Source: Labrenzia sp. R4_2 (GTDB lineage: Bacteria > Pseudomonadota > Alphaproteobacteria > Rhizobiales > Stappiaceae). From it: DNA of 64,000 nucleotides. Under the pieces are notes generated by a model, which saw nothing but the letters and a program-made list of their open reading frames with translations, ran no database searches and was not told the DNA's origin. The stretch's first letter is position 1. Every line of letters starts with the position of its first letter. A program made the translations under genes and the position numbers. Shown here one piece after another: positions 35,706 through 48,147 of the stretch. Where the stretch lies: contig NZ_JAGHRJ010000002.1 of assembly GCF_017743865.1 (NCBI RefSeq), forward strand, positions 806,001 to 870,000, read 5' to 3'.

Positions 35706-36452
35706 TCAAAAGTCCGGAATCTCAATTCCGTATTTGGCATAAATTTCGCCGAGAACACCGGAAGCTTTCAACCCACGCAAATAGATATTCAGTTGCTCAA
35801 CGGTGATCGGCGCGTAGGGAAAAACGACGAATTGCCGATTGTAGGTGTGGTCCGGCAGGTCAGCGAATATCTGCAGTTTGGCGTAGACTTCTGGCTCGGA
35901 TACCGAAACCCAATTGAGAAATGTTTCACTCGCAATGCCTTTGTCAACGCGGCCATATTCGACAAGCTTGAGCACACCACTTTCATTACTGACAAGGCTT
36001 ACATTCGGCATCGATCCGAGTTTTTCAGCATCAAAGTCTGAAAATGCATAGTGAAACCCCATCACCGCACCGATCTGCGCGGTGGCTTCCCTTGTTTGGG
36101 CCGTGCCTTTCAGCTGAAAAAACAGATCCTTGCCATTGGTGAGATTGACACTTGGCTTACCGCCACGCTGCGCCCACCCCCAAAGAACGTCATTGTAGGC
36201 GATAAGATGAAAATCATCTGTCTGATGATTGGCAAGCAATCGCTTGGCTGGAACGAGACTCGGCGTGAAAGTGAAGTCGTCCTGATGATCGTTAAGGGCG
36301 GCCAAAACATCGTAGATCAGACCACGTTCTTCGCTCCCGCTGAAGACCAGTGGGGGTTGAATCGATGTCAAACCAACATTGACAATGGTTCGCGCTGACA
36401 ATTGCCCTGACCACAAGACAATTGCGATGAAAAGAAAGAAGCGAAATACCAT
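35706..36452 (-). CDS. Periplasmic solute-binding protein (SBP_bac_3-like)
   Basis: 248 residues with an N-terminal signal peptide (MVFRFFLFIAIVLWSGQLSA). The mature part has the two-lobe layout of family 3 extracellular binding proteins: IQPPLVFSGSEERGLIYDVL, a hinge around GAVMGFHYAF, and the C-terminal LRGLKASGVLGEIYAKYG. No transporter permease or ATPase genes are near, so it may act as a sensor accessory or with a distant transporter. Ligand unknown; small polar amines or amino acids are common. A divergent homologue class occurs at 41.6 kb. Confidence 0.82.
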   Translation of the reverse strand: MVFRFFLFIAIVLWSGQLSARTIVNVGLTSIQPPLVFSGSEERGLIYDVLAALNDHQDDFTFTPSLVPAKRLLANHQTDDFHLIAYNDVLWGWAQRGGKPSVNLTNGKDLFFQLKGTAQTREATAQIGAVMGFHYAFSDFDAEKLGSMPNVSLVSNESGVLKLVEYGRVDKGIASETFLNWVSVSEPEVYAKLQIFADLPDHTYNRQFVVFPYAPITVEQLNIYLRGLKASGVLGEIYAKYGIEIPDF

Positions 36453-36658
36453 TCAATGCCTCGTCCGGTGAAACCGAATGAAAATTCGCGGCCTGCTGCC
36501 ATTGGGGATTAGGCCGCTCAATTCGGGCATCAGATTTTCTTTTTCAAGGAGAGCCGTCAAGGTCCGTAATCGAACGAATACGTTTTCGCAAAACACGGCC
36601 CTACCGATCGGTACAAATCTATCGAACCGCCATGCTTTGGAAAACAATTATCCGCCAC

Positions 36659-36689
36659 AAAGAAAAAGGGCTGCCCGAAAGCAGCCCTT
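36659..36689 (-). terminator. Rho-independent terminator of rpsD
   Basis: AAGGGCTGC (36666-36674) pairs with GCAGCCCTT (36681-36689). Read on the minus strand the hairpin is followed by TTTTTCTTT. It lies about 25 bases after the rpsD stop. Confidence 0.88.
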
Positions 36690-36714
36690 AGGTGTTTTGT
36701 ATTCGGCGCTAGGT

Positions 36715-37332
36715 TTAGCGCGAATAGAACTCGACCACCAGGTTCGGTTCCATCTGCACCGGGTACGGTACATCTGAGAAAGCCGGAACGCGGGAGTAAG
36801 TTGCAGTCATTTTTGCATGGTCTGCATCGACATAGTCCGGCACGTCACGCTCAGCGGACTGGACAGCTTCCAGAACGATAGCGAGTTGCTTGGACCGCTC
36901 GCGAACTTCAATCACGTCACCCGGACGCAGCTGGTAGCTCGGGATGTTGACGCGCTTGCCGTTGACCTTGACGTGACCGTGGTTGATGAACTGACGGGCA
37001 GCGAAAACGGTCGGTACGAACTTCGCACGGTAAACGACTGCGTCGAGACGGCGCTCCAGCAGACCGATCAGGTTCTCAGAGGTATCGCCTTTCAGACGGG
37101 ACGCTTCTGCATAGACCTTGCGGAACTGTTTCTCAGAGATGTTGCCGTAGTAGCCTTTCAGCTTCTGCTTTGCGCGCAGCTGAACACCGAAGTCGGACAG
37201 TTTGCCTTTACGGCGCTGACCGTGCTGGCCTGGGCCGTACTCACGACGGTTGACCGGGCTTTTCGGACGGCCCCAGATGTTCTCGCCCATCCGGCGGTCG
37301 ATTTTGTATTTAACGCTATGGCGCTTTGACAT
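36715..37332 (-). CDS. rpsD: 30S ribosomal protein S4
   Basis: 205 residues, the standard S4 length. It starts [20 protein letters not shown], which fits the short-start alphaproteobacterial form; 34 residues upstream to 37434 are not supported. The S4 domain is seen in [20 protein letters not shown] followed by [19 protein letters not shown]. The protein binds 16S rRNA early in 30S assembly. In this class rpsD is outside the alpha operon, as here. Strong codon bias. Confidence 0.97.
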   Translation of the reverse strand: MSKRHSVKYKIDRRMGENIWGRPKSPVNRREYGPGQHGQRRKGKLSDFGVQLRAKQKLKGYYGNISEKQFRKVYAEASRLKGDTSENLIGLLERRLDAVVYRAKFVPTVFAARQFINHGHVKVNGKRVNIPSYQLRPGDVIEVRERSKQLAIVLEAVQSAERDVPDYVDADHAKMTATYSRVPAFSDVPYPVQMEPNLVVEFYSR

Positions 37333-37809
37333 CGCGGTTTCCTTTAAACTTCGCGTTGTTTTTCTAACAAGGAAACGCGCCCTCCTTCTTCTGATCATCC
37401 GCAGCAGCGAGCGATCAGATCGACAGGGTTTCAACAGACGGCGCCGGCTGAAAACCCACGGGTGCGTAAACCGGCCAGATCAAATCCAGCCAGATCGCGC
37501 GGAGTTACCGGTTCGGCTATCAAAAGTCAATGCCACCTGCCCGTTCGCGGCGGATTTCTTTCAGTTTCTAGGATTTGCCGCCGAACACGACTGGCAAAAA
37601 CGGACCTCAATCGGCCTACTCACCAATCAGTGATGCCCGTACGTAATTTTCATGTCAGAATTAATGCATACATTTAGAAAATTTTAATTGCAGTTTTTCA
37701 CTATGCCCGCCAATCACAACCATAAGAATAATTGCCAGTGAAATCTGCAACTCGGCCTCTTTTATGGCCCCAACGATTTTTCGTATTCTGAAGACATTAG
37801 TAGGTAGAC
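37333..37809. other. Divergent region between rpsD and the EAL-CBS-GGDEF gene
   Basis: 477 bases. The part near rpsD presumably holds its promoter and leader; the part from about 37650 to 37800 is AT-rich and should hold the promoter of the 37810 gene. I found no structured RNA or small gene that I can support. Confidence 0.5.
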
Positions 37810-39606
37810 ATGTTCTCGCCCTCACATTCCGAACAAGAGGATGATGGCCCCGAGCCGGTTCCCGGCCAGCCGCCCATCAAGCACATACTAGACAGCCTGG
37901 ATTATGCCCTTCAGCCGATCGTTGATGTCGGGACCGGCGTTGTTTACGGCTACGAGGCGCAGATCCGCAATTGCAGCCGGGCTGGCGCCAGTTCTCCAGA
38001 TGATCTTCTCAACCAGGCCCACGCCCAGGGTTTTCTACCGCACCTGGAAACCGCGCTCTTGCGCAAAGCCGCGACCAAATTTATGGCGCTACGGACCGCC
38101 AAGGGCACCAAACTCTTTTTTAAACTGGACGGCCGCGGTCTCGGTGAAAACGAAGACCCGCGCATGAACATGGACGCAATCCTGGTCGAATACGGATTGC
38201 AGAAAAGCCAGATATGCCTTGAGTTTTCCGGCCGCCATCAGGAAACCCTGAGTGATGTCTCCCACCATGCGCTGAGCGACCTGCGCCAATCAGGCTTCAT
38301 GATTGCCCTGGATGATTTTGGCCGCGGGTCATCAGAACTGCGTCTTCTTCACGATATGTCTCCGGAATATGTCCGGATCGACCGGTTTTTCCTGAGCGGT
38401 ATCGACAGCGATCCACGCAAGAAGCTCTTCGTCACAACGGTTGCCAATCTCGCCCACGTTTTGGGTGCCCGTGTCATCGCCGAGTGTATTGAAACCGAAC
38501 GCGAGTTCCGGGCCTGCCGGGATGCCGGTTGTGACCTGGTTCAGGGGTATTATATTGCAAAGCCCTCGGCTGCCCCCGGATCCGCAAAGCTTTTCTACGA
38601 CCACATCCGCGCCGACACACCGAATGGAAAACGCAAGGAAGAGCAATGCCGGATCCGCAATGAGCTGTTGGAGTTGCCAACCGTTCAATTCGATTCGTCC
38701 ATGAACGATCTTCTGGATCTTTTTGTTCACAATCAGGATGCCAGCATCATTCCTGTTCTGGATGCCAACCAGGAACCCCGCGGCATTATTCATGAACGCG
38801 ATTTGAAAGCCTATCTTTATGCCGGGGGACCGGATGACGAAGATGCCAAGGCTGCGCTCGATTTTCCATTGCGGTCATTCGTGCGGGCCTGCCCGATCGC
38901 GGATATCGATTCCAATGCGGACATGTTGCTGGTGACGTTTGCCTCCTCGATCAACTCCGATGGCATCATCATCACGCAGAATTTCCGTTACACCGGGTTC
39001 CTATCGGCAACCTCCCTTTTAAAGATCATTCACGAGAAGCGTCTGCAGGAGGCGCAAGATCAAAATCCTCTTACTGGCCTTCCTGGAAATGGCGCAGTGA
39101 GCCGGTTCATATCGAAATCAGCCTGCACGACGGCATCGGACCGGCATATTTGTTACATCGATTTCGACAACTTCAAGCCGTTCAACGATACGTACGGATA
39201 CCGTCAGGGCGACCGCGCAATCATTCTCTTCAGTGAACTTCTGCAAAAACATGTAACCGGCAACAATTCGTTCCATGGGCATATCGGCGGCGACGATTTC
39301 ATGGCTGGGTTCCTGACCGGCGATCAGATGGAAATCGCAACGAGAATGCGGGCTCTGCGACGCGCGTTCCGGACCGACGTTGAAAGCTTCTATCAGCCGG
39401 AACACCGCGAGCAGGGCTTCATGCGCGCGCAGGACCGCTATGGGACGATGCGGGACTTCCCGCTTCTGCAATGCTCGATCTCGATCCTCACCCTGCCAAA
39501 GGGAGTCCCGGCAAGCACCGGCTTGATCACAGAGGAAATCGGTCAGCTGAAGGGCGCAGCCAAATCTACGGATGATGGCATCGCACTCAAGACCCTGGCA
39601 GCCTGA
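37810..39606 (+). CDS. EAL-CBS-GGDEF protein, EAL probably degenerate
   Basis: 598 residues, cytoplasmic. Residues about 25-270 are an EAL domain that keeps IALDDFGRGSSELR, AECIETE and VQGYY. It has EAQ for EAL, RID for KID and lacks the usual second Glu, so phosphodiesterase activity is doubtful. About 290-410 is a pair of CBS domains with FVHNQDASIIPVLDANQEPR. About 415-590 is a GGDEF domain with YIDFDNFKPFNDTYGY and a signature GGDDF; no RxxD inhibitory site precedes it. The CBS pair may bind an adenine nucleotide and tune the cyclase. It is transcribed alone. Confidence 0.9.
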   Translation: MFSPSHSEQEDDGPEPVPGQPPIKHILDSLDYALQPIVDVGTGVVYGYEAQIRNCSRAGASSPDDLLNQAHAQGFLPHLETALLRKAATKFMALRTAKGTKLFFKLDGRGLGENEDPRMNMDAILVEYGLQKSQICLEFSGRHQETLSDVSHHALSDLRQSGFMIALDDFGRGSSELRLLHDMSPEYVRIDRFFLSGIDSDPRKKLFVTTVANLAHVLGARVIAECIETEREFRACRDAGCDLVQGYYIAKPSAAPGSAKLFYDHIRADTPNGKRKEEQCRIRNELLELPTVQFDSSMNDLLDLFVHNQDASIIPVLDANQEPRGIIHERDLKAYLYAGGPDDEDAKAALDFPLRSFVRACPIADIDSNADMLLVTFASSINSDGIIITQNFRYTGFLSATSLLKIIHEKRLQEAQDQNPLTGLPGNGAVSRFISKSACTTASDRHICYIDFDNFKPFNDTYGYRQGDRAIILFSELLQKHVTGNNSFHGHIGGDDFMAGFLTGDQMEIATRMRALRRAFRTDVESFYQPEHREQGFMRAQDRYGTMRDFPLLQCSISILTLPKGVPASTGLITEEIGQLKGAAKSTDDGIALKTLAA

Positions 39607-39649
39607 GACCGCAACCGCGGCATCTGATTGAGTGCGGTAATACGCATGA

Positions 39650-40450
39650 TCATTCGCCCGGCATAAGCGCCAGACCAAAACCGGCGAGAAGCCGCTCGAT
39701 TGCAGGTTTCCGGGTCCCTGACGTCAAAATGGCAAGGTCGGCGCTTTCAGATGGGGCCGATGCCAGATCCGGTTCCAGAACGCGTACCAACTGACGTGCG
39801 ATCGCCTCGGCCGGGTCCAGCCAGTCGACGGGCCAAGGTGCGATCTTCCGGAACCGGTTCACCAGAAACGGATAATGGGTACAGGCCAGAACAACGATAT
39901 CTGTCCGCTGGCCATTTTGCTCCAGAAAACAGTCCGAAATCTCCTGTCGCAGTGCCTCGTCAGACACCGGTTCACCGCGCAGATGCCGTTCGGCGATTTC
40001 TGCCAGATTGTCAGAGCCCACGAGCCTGACATGACACTGCGCGGCAAAACTATCAATCAACGAGCGGGTATAAGCCCGCCGGACCGTGCCAGGTGTCGCC
40101 AGCACTGAAATCAGACCCGAGGCCGTCCGCTCTGCTGCCGGTTTGATCGCCGGCACTGTCCCGACAAACGGCACATCTGGAAAAGCTTTACGCAACGCCT
40201 CTCCGCCAAGCGTGAAGGCGGTGTTGCACGCGATCACGACCGCCTTTGGATCGTGGACCTCAATCAACCGCGTAAATTGATCTTGCAGCCTGACAAGAAG
40301 TTCTGCTTCCGGCCAGCGACCAATTGGAAAAGCCGCATCGTCCGCCACATAAAGAAGGCGCTCATAGGGAAGCAGGTAACGTGCCTCACGAAGAACCGTG
40401 AGCCCGCCTAACCCTGAATCATAAAAGAGCACTGGCCGGACATCACCCAC
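39650..40450 (-). CDS. murI: Glutamate racemase
   Basis: Makes D-glutamate for peptidoglycan. 266 residues from the GTG at 40450, chosen because GAGGAAG lies six bases upstream and because it avoids overlap with trmJ; a longer start at 40528 would overlap trmJ by 68 bases. [11 protein letters not shown] at 9-19, catalytic cysteines in VIACNTAFT (Cys75) and VLACTHYPF (Cys190). It starts 10 bases downstream of the trmJ stop, a likely two-gene operon. Confidence 0.95.
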   Translation of the reverse strand: MGDVRPVLFYDSGLGGLTVLREARYLLPYERLLYVADDAAFPIGRWPEAELLVRLQDQFTRLIEVHDPKAVVIACNTAFTLGGEALRKAFPDVPFVGTVPAIKPAAERTASGLISVLATPGTVRRAYTRSLIDSFAAQCHVRLVGSDNLAEIAERHLRGEPVSDEALRQEISDCFLEQNGQRTDIVVLACTHYPFLVNRFRKIAPWPVDWLDPAEAIARQLVRVLEPDLASAPSESADLAILTSGTRKPAIERLLAGFGLALMPGE

Positions 40451-40460
40451 GGGCACTTCC

Positions 40461-41273
40461 TCAGGCTTCTGTCTCGTCGACGTCGCGGGTTTTGCGCGGA
40501 CGTGTTTCCCGACGCTCCAGTGCTGCAATCACGCCCCGCAAGGTGCGGACTTCCTGTTCGCTGAGCTCAGCTTTTTGGAAGATGTTGCGCAAGTTCCGCA
40601 CCATATGTGGGCGGCGCTCCGGCGGACGAAAGAAACTCACTTCGTCAAGAGAGCCTTCCAGGTGTTCGAACATCCGCAAAATGTCGTCCTTGGACGCCGG
40701 CGGATGCTCTTCCTCTGACAACAAGAATGGCAATTCACCCTTGCTCGCTGTCTTGCGCCACTCGTAAGCGCAAACGAGAACAGCCTGAGCAATGTTCAGC
40801 GATGCAAAATCCGGGTCGACTGGCAGGGTGACGATTTCGTCGGCAAGCGCGACTTCCTCGTTGTTCAGCCCCCAGCGTTCACGGCCGAACAAGTAGCCGA
40901 CACCATGCTGGCGCTCACCAAGATCCACGGCCTTGACTGCTGCTTCATCCGGGCCGCGGACAGGTTTTGGCACCTCGCGCGAACGGGCTGTTGTTGCATA
41001 AACGAAATTCAGATCAGCAATCGCAGCTTCCGTGGTTTCGAAGACCTGAACCTTGTCGATCACATGGTCTGCCCGGCTGGCTGCAGCGCGCGCTTTTTCA
41101 CTTGGCCAGCCATCGCGCGGATTGACGATCCGAAGGTCAACCAGGCCGAAATTGGCCATCGCCCGGGCGGCTGTTCCGATGTTTTCGCCCAGCTGTGGCT
41201 CACATAGGATCACAGCAGGCGGCCGCGCAGTAATTGCCCGCGCTTCATCTCTGATTTTTGCGTTTTTGCTCAT
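40461..41273 (-). CDS. trmJ: SpoU/TrmH-family tRNA methyltransferase (TrmJ-like)
   Basis: 270 residues. N-terminal SPOUT domain: [20 protein letters not shown] and [15 protein letters not shown]. The trefoil-knot SAM site has [19 protein letters not shown] and the closing [14 protein letters not shown]. The C-terminal 90 residues are a TrmJ-type helical tail. It probably 2'-O-methylates position 32 of tRNA. The ATG at 41273 is at the conserved start; 67 residues upstream are not supported. Interestingly TtcA, which acts on the same tRNA position 32, lies 6 kb away. Confidence 0.9.
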   Translation of the reverse strand: MSKNAKIRDEARAITARPPAVILCEPQLGENIGTAARAMANFGLVDLRIVNPRDGWPSEKARAAASRADHVIDKVQVFETTEAAIADLNFVYATTARSREVPKPVRGPDEAAVKAVDLGERQHGVGYLFGRERWGLNNEEVALADEIVTLPVDPDFASLNIAQAVLVCAYEWRKTASKGELPFLLSEEEHPPASKDDILRMFEHLEGSLDEVSFFRPPERRPHMVRNLRNIFQKAELSEQEVRTLRGVIAALERRETRPRKTRDVDETEA

Positions 41274-41581
41274 GAAGCGGGATTTAGCCGAACGGCGGAA
41301 ACTTTTAAAGCCCCTGCATTCCCAACCCGCACCGGAGTCAATCGGGGCCGCATCGAACGTTGTCTTGAGATATCTGGAAAACAAACTCCAAACAATCAAC
41401 TCCGACACAGCCAAATCAAGACACCTGATACGGGAGCCTTGGCAAACCTTCCAACCAAAAGCGGAAACAAACAAACCGCCAATAAAACAAAACCTCGTGT
41501 TTTTTGCTTTAGCTCAACACTCTCTTATTCTTCCTCTGAGAGAGTACGATCTGGTTCTATTAGCTATCAAAGAAGGATGCC
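41274..41581. other. Divergent promoter region, trmJ and binding protein gene
   Basis: 308 bases, no gene seen. A hairpin ACTCTCT (41519-41525) / AGAGAGT (41539-41545) lies in the probable 5' leader of the binding-protein gene, 36 bases before its start. Confidence 0.45.
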
Positions 41582-42373
41582 ATGCACCGTGCGGCAATCA
41601 TTCCAGCTATAGTAATGGGGTTTGCGATTGGACTTGTGTCCATGCCGGCAGCTTCTCAAGAGTGCCCCCGCGGCGGCACACTGATCGCTGGCGCAGGTGA
41701 TTACCGGCCCTACAACATCGTCGAAGATGGAGAAGTCCGGGGCATGGACTTCGAGGTCATTGAGACAATCCTCGGCAAGCTCGGCTGTGATCTTGTGAAA
41801 GTACCCCTGCCCTGGACCCGACACCTCAATGCCTTGCGTAACGGCACGGTAGACATTGCCACACCCGTTACAAAGACACCGGAACGTGAGGCGTTTGCAC
41901 ATTTCTCAGCGCCCTATATTCAAGCCGACGAAGTGCTGTTCGTGCGGGCAGAAAACGTCGATACCTATAAAAGCCTCGGCGACTTCTTCCAAAACGAGAA
42001 ACGGCTGGGTGTGGTGCGGGACTATGCTTATGGCGGTTCGTTCCCGGCTCTGTCGGAAGCCTATCCGCATCTGATTGAGATGACGGACAGTCTGGAACTG
42101 AACCTCAAACAGCTTGAGCTCGGCCGGGTCGATGCGATTTTGGGGGAAACCTATGTCGTAACCTCGGAGATCCAGTCGCTCGGTCTTTCAGAGGTGATTA
42201 AAGCGACGAACGCTATTGTCGCTTCAGAGCCGAATTACATCATGTTCAGCAAGAAAAGCGTACCAACGGACTTCGTCGCTGCGTTTTCCAAAGAACTGCA
42301 AACCATGCAGGAGAGCGGCGAGTTCGATCGTATCACTGCCCGCTACAAGGACGGTAACGGCGCAATAAACTGA
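41582..42373 (+). CDS. Periplasmic solute-binding protein (family 3)
   Basis: 263 residues with an N-terminal signal peptide (IIPAIVMGFAIGLVSMPAAS, cleavage near residue 25). The mature protein has the family 3 binding fold: AGAGDYRPYNIVEDGEVRGM, DFEVIETIL, KRLGVVRDYAYGGSFPA and ELGRVDAILGE. AGAAGGA precedes the ATG. No transporter genes adjoin it, as for the similar protein at 35.7 kb. Ligand unknown. Confidence 0.85.
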   Translation: MHRAAIIPAIVMGFAIGLVSMPAASQECPRGGTLIAGAGDYRPYNIVEDGEVRGMDFEVIETILGKLGCDLVKVPLPWTRHLNALRNGTVDIATPVTKTPEREAFAHFSAPYIQADEVLFVRAENVDTYKSLGDFFQNEKRLGVVRDYAYGGSFPALSEAYPHLIEMTDSLELNLKQLELGRVDAILGETYVVTSEIQSLGLSEVIKATNAIVASEPNYIMFSKKSVPTDFVAAFSKELQTMQESGEFDRITARYKDGNGAIN

Positions 42374-42474
42374 TCAGATCGGGTGTGGAGCCGAACTGAC
42401 CACCTGCGTCGGCGGCAGGTTTTACATCTCTTTCCGTAAACCACCTTAATTGCGTTTTTCGTCCTGTTTGCTAG

Positions 42475-44832
<2,358 letters not shown>

Positions 44833-44858
44833 GGCGAATAAGCCAAATTTAAAGATAC

Positions 44859-44888
44859 AAAAGGCGGTCCAAGTGGCTGCCTTTTTCT
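44859..44888 (+). terminator. Terminator after icd
   Basis: AAAAGGCGG (about 44859-44867) pairs imperfectly with CTGCCTTTTT (44877-44886). It lies about 27 bases after the icd stop. Confidence 0.65.
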
Positions 44889-44965
44889 TTGCGTTCAAAG
44901 GATCCCGTGTCACCTTCTGACAGCGCCTTTCCCAAGCGCCGAAAGATAACCGCAGGGAGGATAAA

Positions 44966-45298
44966 ATGAATGCTGCAGATCTGAAGATCATGAACTCGAT
45001 GCCAGTGATCTTTTGGGCAAAAAACGAAGATGGGGTCTATATCTTCGGCAACGACACCATCAACGAATTCGGCGGCGGCGTTGTTGGCAAGACCGATCAT
45101 GAACTCCCGTGGGCAGACACCGCGGATGAGCTCGTAGCCCATGACAAAAAGGTTCTTTCAGCGGGAAAACCGGGCTATATGCACGAATTCGTTCACAAGT
45201 CCTCCAAAGGTGAAGCGACCCTCAACGTATGCAAATGGCCGGGTGAACTTGACGGTGTCCGCTGCACCTTCGGCATATCCTTCATTATTGAGGACTAA
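44966..45298 (+). CDS. Single-PAS-domain protein
   Basis: 110 residues, one PAS fold: MNSMPVIFWAKNEDGVYIFG, then a GKTDHELPWADTADELVAHD helix pair typical of PAS domains and a closing GVRCTFGISFIIED strand. There is no output domain, so it must work with a partner. AGGGAGGAT gives a strong ribosome site. The HAD phosphatase gene begins 9 bases after its stop, suggesting an operon. Ligand unknown. Confidence 0.82.
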   Translation: MNAADLKIMNSMPVIFWAKNEDGVYIFGNDTINEFGGGVVGKTDHELPWADTADELVAHDKKVLSAGKPGYMHEFVHKSSKGEATLNVCKWPGELDGVRCTFGISFIIED

Positions 45299-45306
45299 CC
45301 AGCTTC

Positions 45307-46017
45307 ATGGCCTGTACAATCAAGGCGATCCTCTTCGATAAGGACGGCACATTGCTGGACTTTGATGCGACTTGGGCAACGCCACAAGAACAGGCAGCTT
45401 CATTCGCGGCAAACGGCGACGAGCTCTTGTCGAAGCGTTTGCTGGTTGCCGGTGGGATGGATCCGGGGACACGGAAAACTGCGGCTGGCAGCCTGTTTGC
45501 TGCCGGCAACGCTCTGGAGATTGCAGAAGCTTTCATAAACGAAGGTGCCCCACGCTCCCTTGAACATCTGACATCGGTGCTGGACCGGATATTTCTGGAA
45601 GGGATGCAAAAGGCCAAACTGCTGCCGGAGCTCGAAACATCGCTCCGCGAACTGCACAACGCTGGATATATCCTGGGGGTTGCAAGCAGCGACAGTGAGG
45701 CGTCTATCGCCACCTTTCTGCACGCCACCGGTGTTGTGGACCTGTTTTCATTCATCGCCGGTTATGACAGCGGTCATGGGCACAAGCCCGGCCCCGGCAT
45801 GGTCAAAGCGTTTTCCGGAACAACCGGCATTCCAGTCAGCCAGATCGCGGTCGCTGGCGACAACACGCACGATCTGGAAATGGCGAAAAACGCTGGGGCC
45901 GGCCTGAAGATCGGTGTCCTATCCGGCACGGGAACCTCAGCCGATCTCAGCCCCCTCGCCGATCTCATCCTCGAAAGTTGTGCGGACCTCTCCGAACAGG
46001 TGCTTGTCCGCCCGTGA
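45307..46017 (+). CDS. HAD-family phosphatase (Gph-like)
   Basis: 236 residues, HAD subfamily IA. Motif I is LFDKDGTLLDFD with nucleophile Asp11 and acid-base Asp13. Motif II lies in GVASSDSEASI, a lysine in GHKPGPGMV, and motif III is VAGDNTHDLEMAKNAGA. It resembles phosphoglycolate phosphatase but the substrate cannot be assigned. Transcribed with the PAS gene just upstream. Confidence 0.88.
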   Translation: MACTIKAILFDKDGTLLDFDATWATPQEQAASFAANGDELLSKRLLVAGGMDPGTRKTAAGSLFAAGNALEIAEAFINEGAPRSLEHLTSVLDRIFLEGMQKAKLLPELETSLRELHNAGYILGVASSDSEASIATFLHATGVVDLFSFIAGYDSGHGHKPGPGMVKAFSGTTGIPVSQIAVAGDNTHDLEMAKNAGAGLKIGVLSGTGTSADLSPLADLILESCADLSEQVLVRP

Positions 46018-46047
46018 TCTCACACGAGTTGATGGTCAGCGCGTCAC

Positions 46048-48147
46048 CTAGTGAAGCACGGACGCAACTTCCGTTCTGACGGCACCGACGGACTGTGCCA
46101 GGATCATGGCGCGATATTCCGGAAAGGCGACAGCCGGACTCCAAAGATACCCTTGTCCAAAAGTGCCGCCCCAAGCCTTCAGGTAGTCCTTTTGAAGCGG
46201 CGTCTCGATGCCTTCCGTCACTGTGTCGAGATTAAGCTGGTGAGCCATCAGGAAAATCAGTTCCACAATGGTCCGGCGATCCGCACATGTCGCAATATCC
46301 ATGATGAAGGAGCGGTCGATCTTCAAAGTGTCGAAGGGCATGTTTGCCAGACTACTAAGGCAGGAATATCCCGTCCCGAAATCATCAATGGCGAATTTGA
46401 TACCTTGTTCCCGGATGGGGCGAATGCGATCCAGAACAGTGTCTGAATAATCCATGAGGCTGGACTCGGTGATTTCCAATTCGACCTTTTCCGTCGAAAC
46501 GCCACTTTCGCTGACGGTTACAATCGTCTCTTCGATAAAGGTTTCTTCTTGAAATTGCGCCGGGGACACGTTCACAGCCACCGAGGTTTCTAGCCCTTCA
46601 TTGTGGAGGTGCTTGGTATCGTGAAGCGCTTTTTGCAAGACGAACCGGCCAATGGGTGCAATCAACCCTCGTTCTTCAGCGATCGGAATGAACTTGGCCG
46701 GTGAGACATGACCGAGGGCTTCATCATTCCACCGGAGCAAGGCTTCCGATCCCACAATCTTGCCATTTTCCGGAATGACTTTTGGCTGGTAAAAGACGTC
46801 AAGGCCACCCGTATCAACCGCGTGCCGCAGACGATCGGCAATCAGTTCGCGCTCATTGGCCTGTGTTCTAAGCGCTTCACTGTAGGAAACCGCCCGGCCC
46901 CGGCTTGCCGACTTTGCCTGATACATCGCGAGATTGGCGTTCTTCATGACCTCTTCAGCAGTATCGCCTTGCTCCGGGTACGTCACAAAGCCAGCACTTG
47001 CACTCACTGAAAGAGACATGCTCCCGATCTGTACCGGCCTGCTCAGAAGCCGGAGTACGGTTTCTGACACCTCGGTCAATTGGTCCGGATCTGTCAGACC
47101 GGGAAGGATCGCGACAAACTCGTCTCCGGAGAAACGGGCCAACGCAGGTGCATTCTTGGTGTGCGGATGGGCGACCTTGTCGAGCAACCTGCCGAGGCGT
47201 GCCGCAAGCTGCCGCATGACCTCATCACCAACACGGTGGCCATGCATATCGTTGATAAGCTTGAACCGATCAAAACCGACATAAAGAACCGCGCCTTCCG
47301 CACCCGGTTTGTGGTCGATCATTGTCGCGGCCAGCTTGTCCAACTTGGCGCGATTGGCCAGTCCCGTGATCATGTCAGTATAAGCAAGCCGTTCGATCTC
47401 TACGATGTTGGAGCGCTGGGTCTGAAGCATATGGCGAAATGCAGCTTGTAAATCTCCAACTTCCCCCGGCGCGTCAGTCTCAAGATCGCAGTCAAGATAG
47501 CCTTCGGTTGCCTCTTTCGCCGCTTGGGTAACCTCGCTGATCCCGGCGGTGGCCTTGTACATCAGCCAGCCAAGAGCCGGAATGAACGCGAATGCAACGA
47601 CACCCAGTAGAGCGACCACCTGCCACAGCGTATTGTAGAAGATGCCAGCAATCTCAGCCTTAGACACGCGAACAAGCACACTGCCAACGGCCGTTCCATT
47701 CCGAAAGACAGGAAGGACGTAGTCGATCGAACCAGCGGTTTCTTGCAGTTTGGCCTCACCTGTCAGCGCCGCGTTTAACGCGAGTTCGTTGAACTGGACT
47801 TCGCTTGTCGGCGCCGCCGACATGAAATCGCTGGCGAATTCCTGCCCAAACCGGCTGTAGGCCTTTGCTGCGGTAACGTGATCATCTTTGGCAACCGCAT
47901 TCAGCAGCCGCTCCATCTCACCGTAATTTTTGTTTTCGATTTCACGAGCGGAAATATTTGCAACGAATTCCGCTTTTTGCCGTGCGTCTCGCTCAAGTCG
48001 TTCTGTTATGCCCGACACTTGAGAGTAATAGCTGATGCCTATGAAAAAGAAGGAGAATCCGAGGATTCCGCACACTGCATACAGTGTTGACCTGACAAAC
48101 ACCCGCCTCAGGACATTTTGGCCTGCCGCTATGAAACTCACCGGCAT
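46048..48147 (-). CDS. Membrane-bound GGDEF-EAL protein
   Basis: 699 residues from the ATG at 48147. An N-terminal membrane segment (LYAVCGILGFSFFFIGISYY), a periplasmic sensor region of about 130 residues, a second membrane segment near 170-195 and a HAMP-like linker precede the catalytic domains. The GGDEF domain reads FSGDEF, with Ser in the first Gly position, so cyclase activity is uncertain. The EAL domain has GSEALLRW, VNVSPAQFQ, LEITESSLMDY, IDDFGTGYSCL, LKIDRSFI, TEGIET and GQGY: all catalytic residues, so it should degrade c-di-GMP. Convergent with the HAD gene. Confidence 0.93.
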   Translation of the reverse strand: MPVSFIAAGQNVLRRVFVRSTLYAVCGILGFSFFFIGISYYSQVSGITERLERDARQKAEFVANISAREIENKNYGEMERLLNAVAKDDHVTAAKAYSRFGQEFASDFMSAAPTSEVQFNELALNAALTGEAKLQETAGSIDYVLPVFRNGTAVGSVLVRVSKAEIAGIFYNTLWQVVALLGVVAFAFIPALGWLMYKATAGISEVTQAAKEATEGYLDCDLETDAPGEVGDLQAAFRHMLQTQRSNIVEIERLAYTDMITGLANRAKLDKLAATMIDHKPGAEGAVLYVGFDRFKLINDMHGHRVGDEVMRQLAARLGRLLDKVAHPHTKNAPALARFSGDEFVAILPGLTDPDQLTEVSETVLRLLSRPVQIGSMSLSVSASAGFVTYPEQGDTAEEVMKNANLAMYQAKSASRGRAVSYSEALRTQANERELIADRLRHAVDTGGLDVFYQPKVIPENGKIVGSEALLRWNDEALGHVSPAKFIPIAEERGLIAPIGRFVLQKALHDTKHLHNEGLETSVAVNVSPAQFQEETFIEETIVTVSESGVSTEKVELEITESSLMDYSDTVLDRIRPIREQGIKFAIDDFGTGYSCLSSLANMPFDTLKIDRSFIMDIATCADRRTIVELIFLMAHQLNLDTVTEGIETPLQKDYLKAWGGTFGQGYLWSPAVAFPEYRAMILAQSVGAVRTEVASVLH

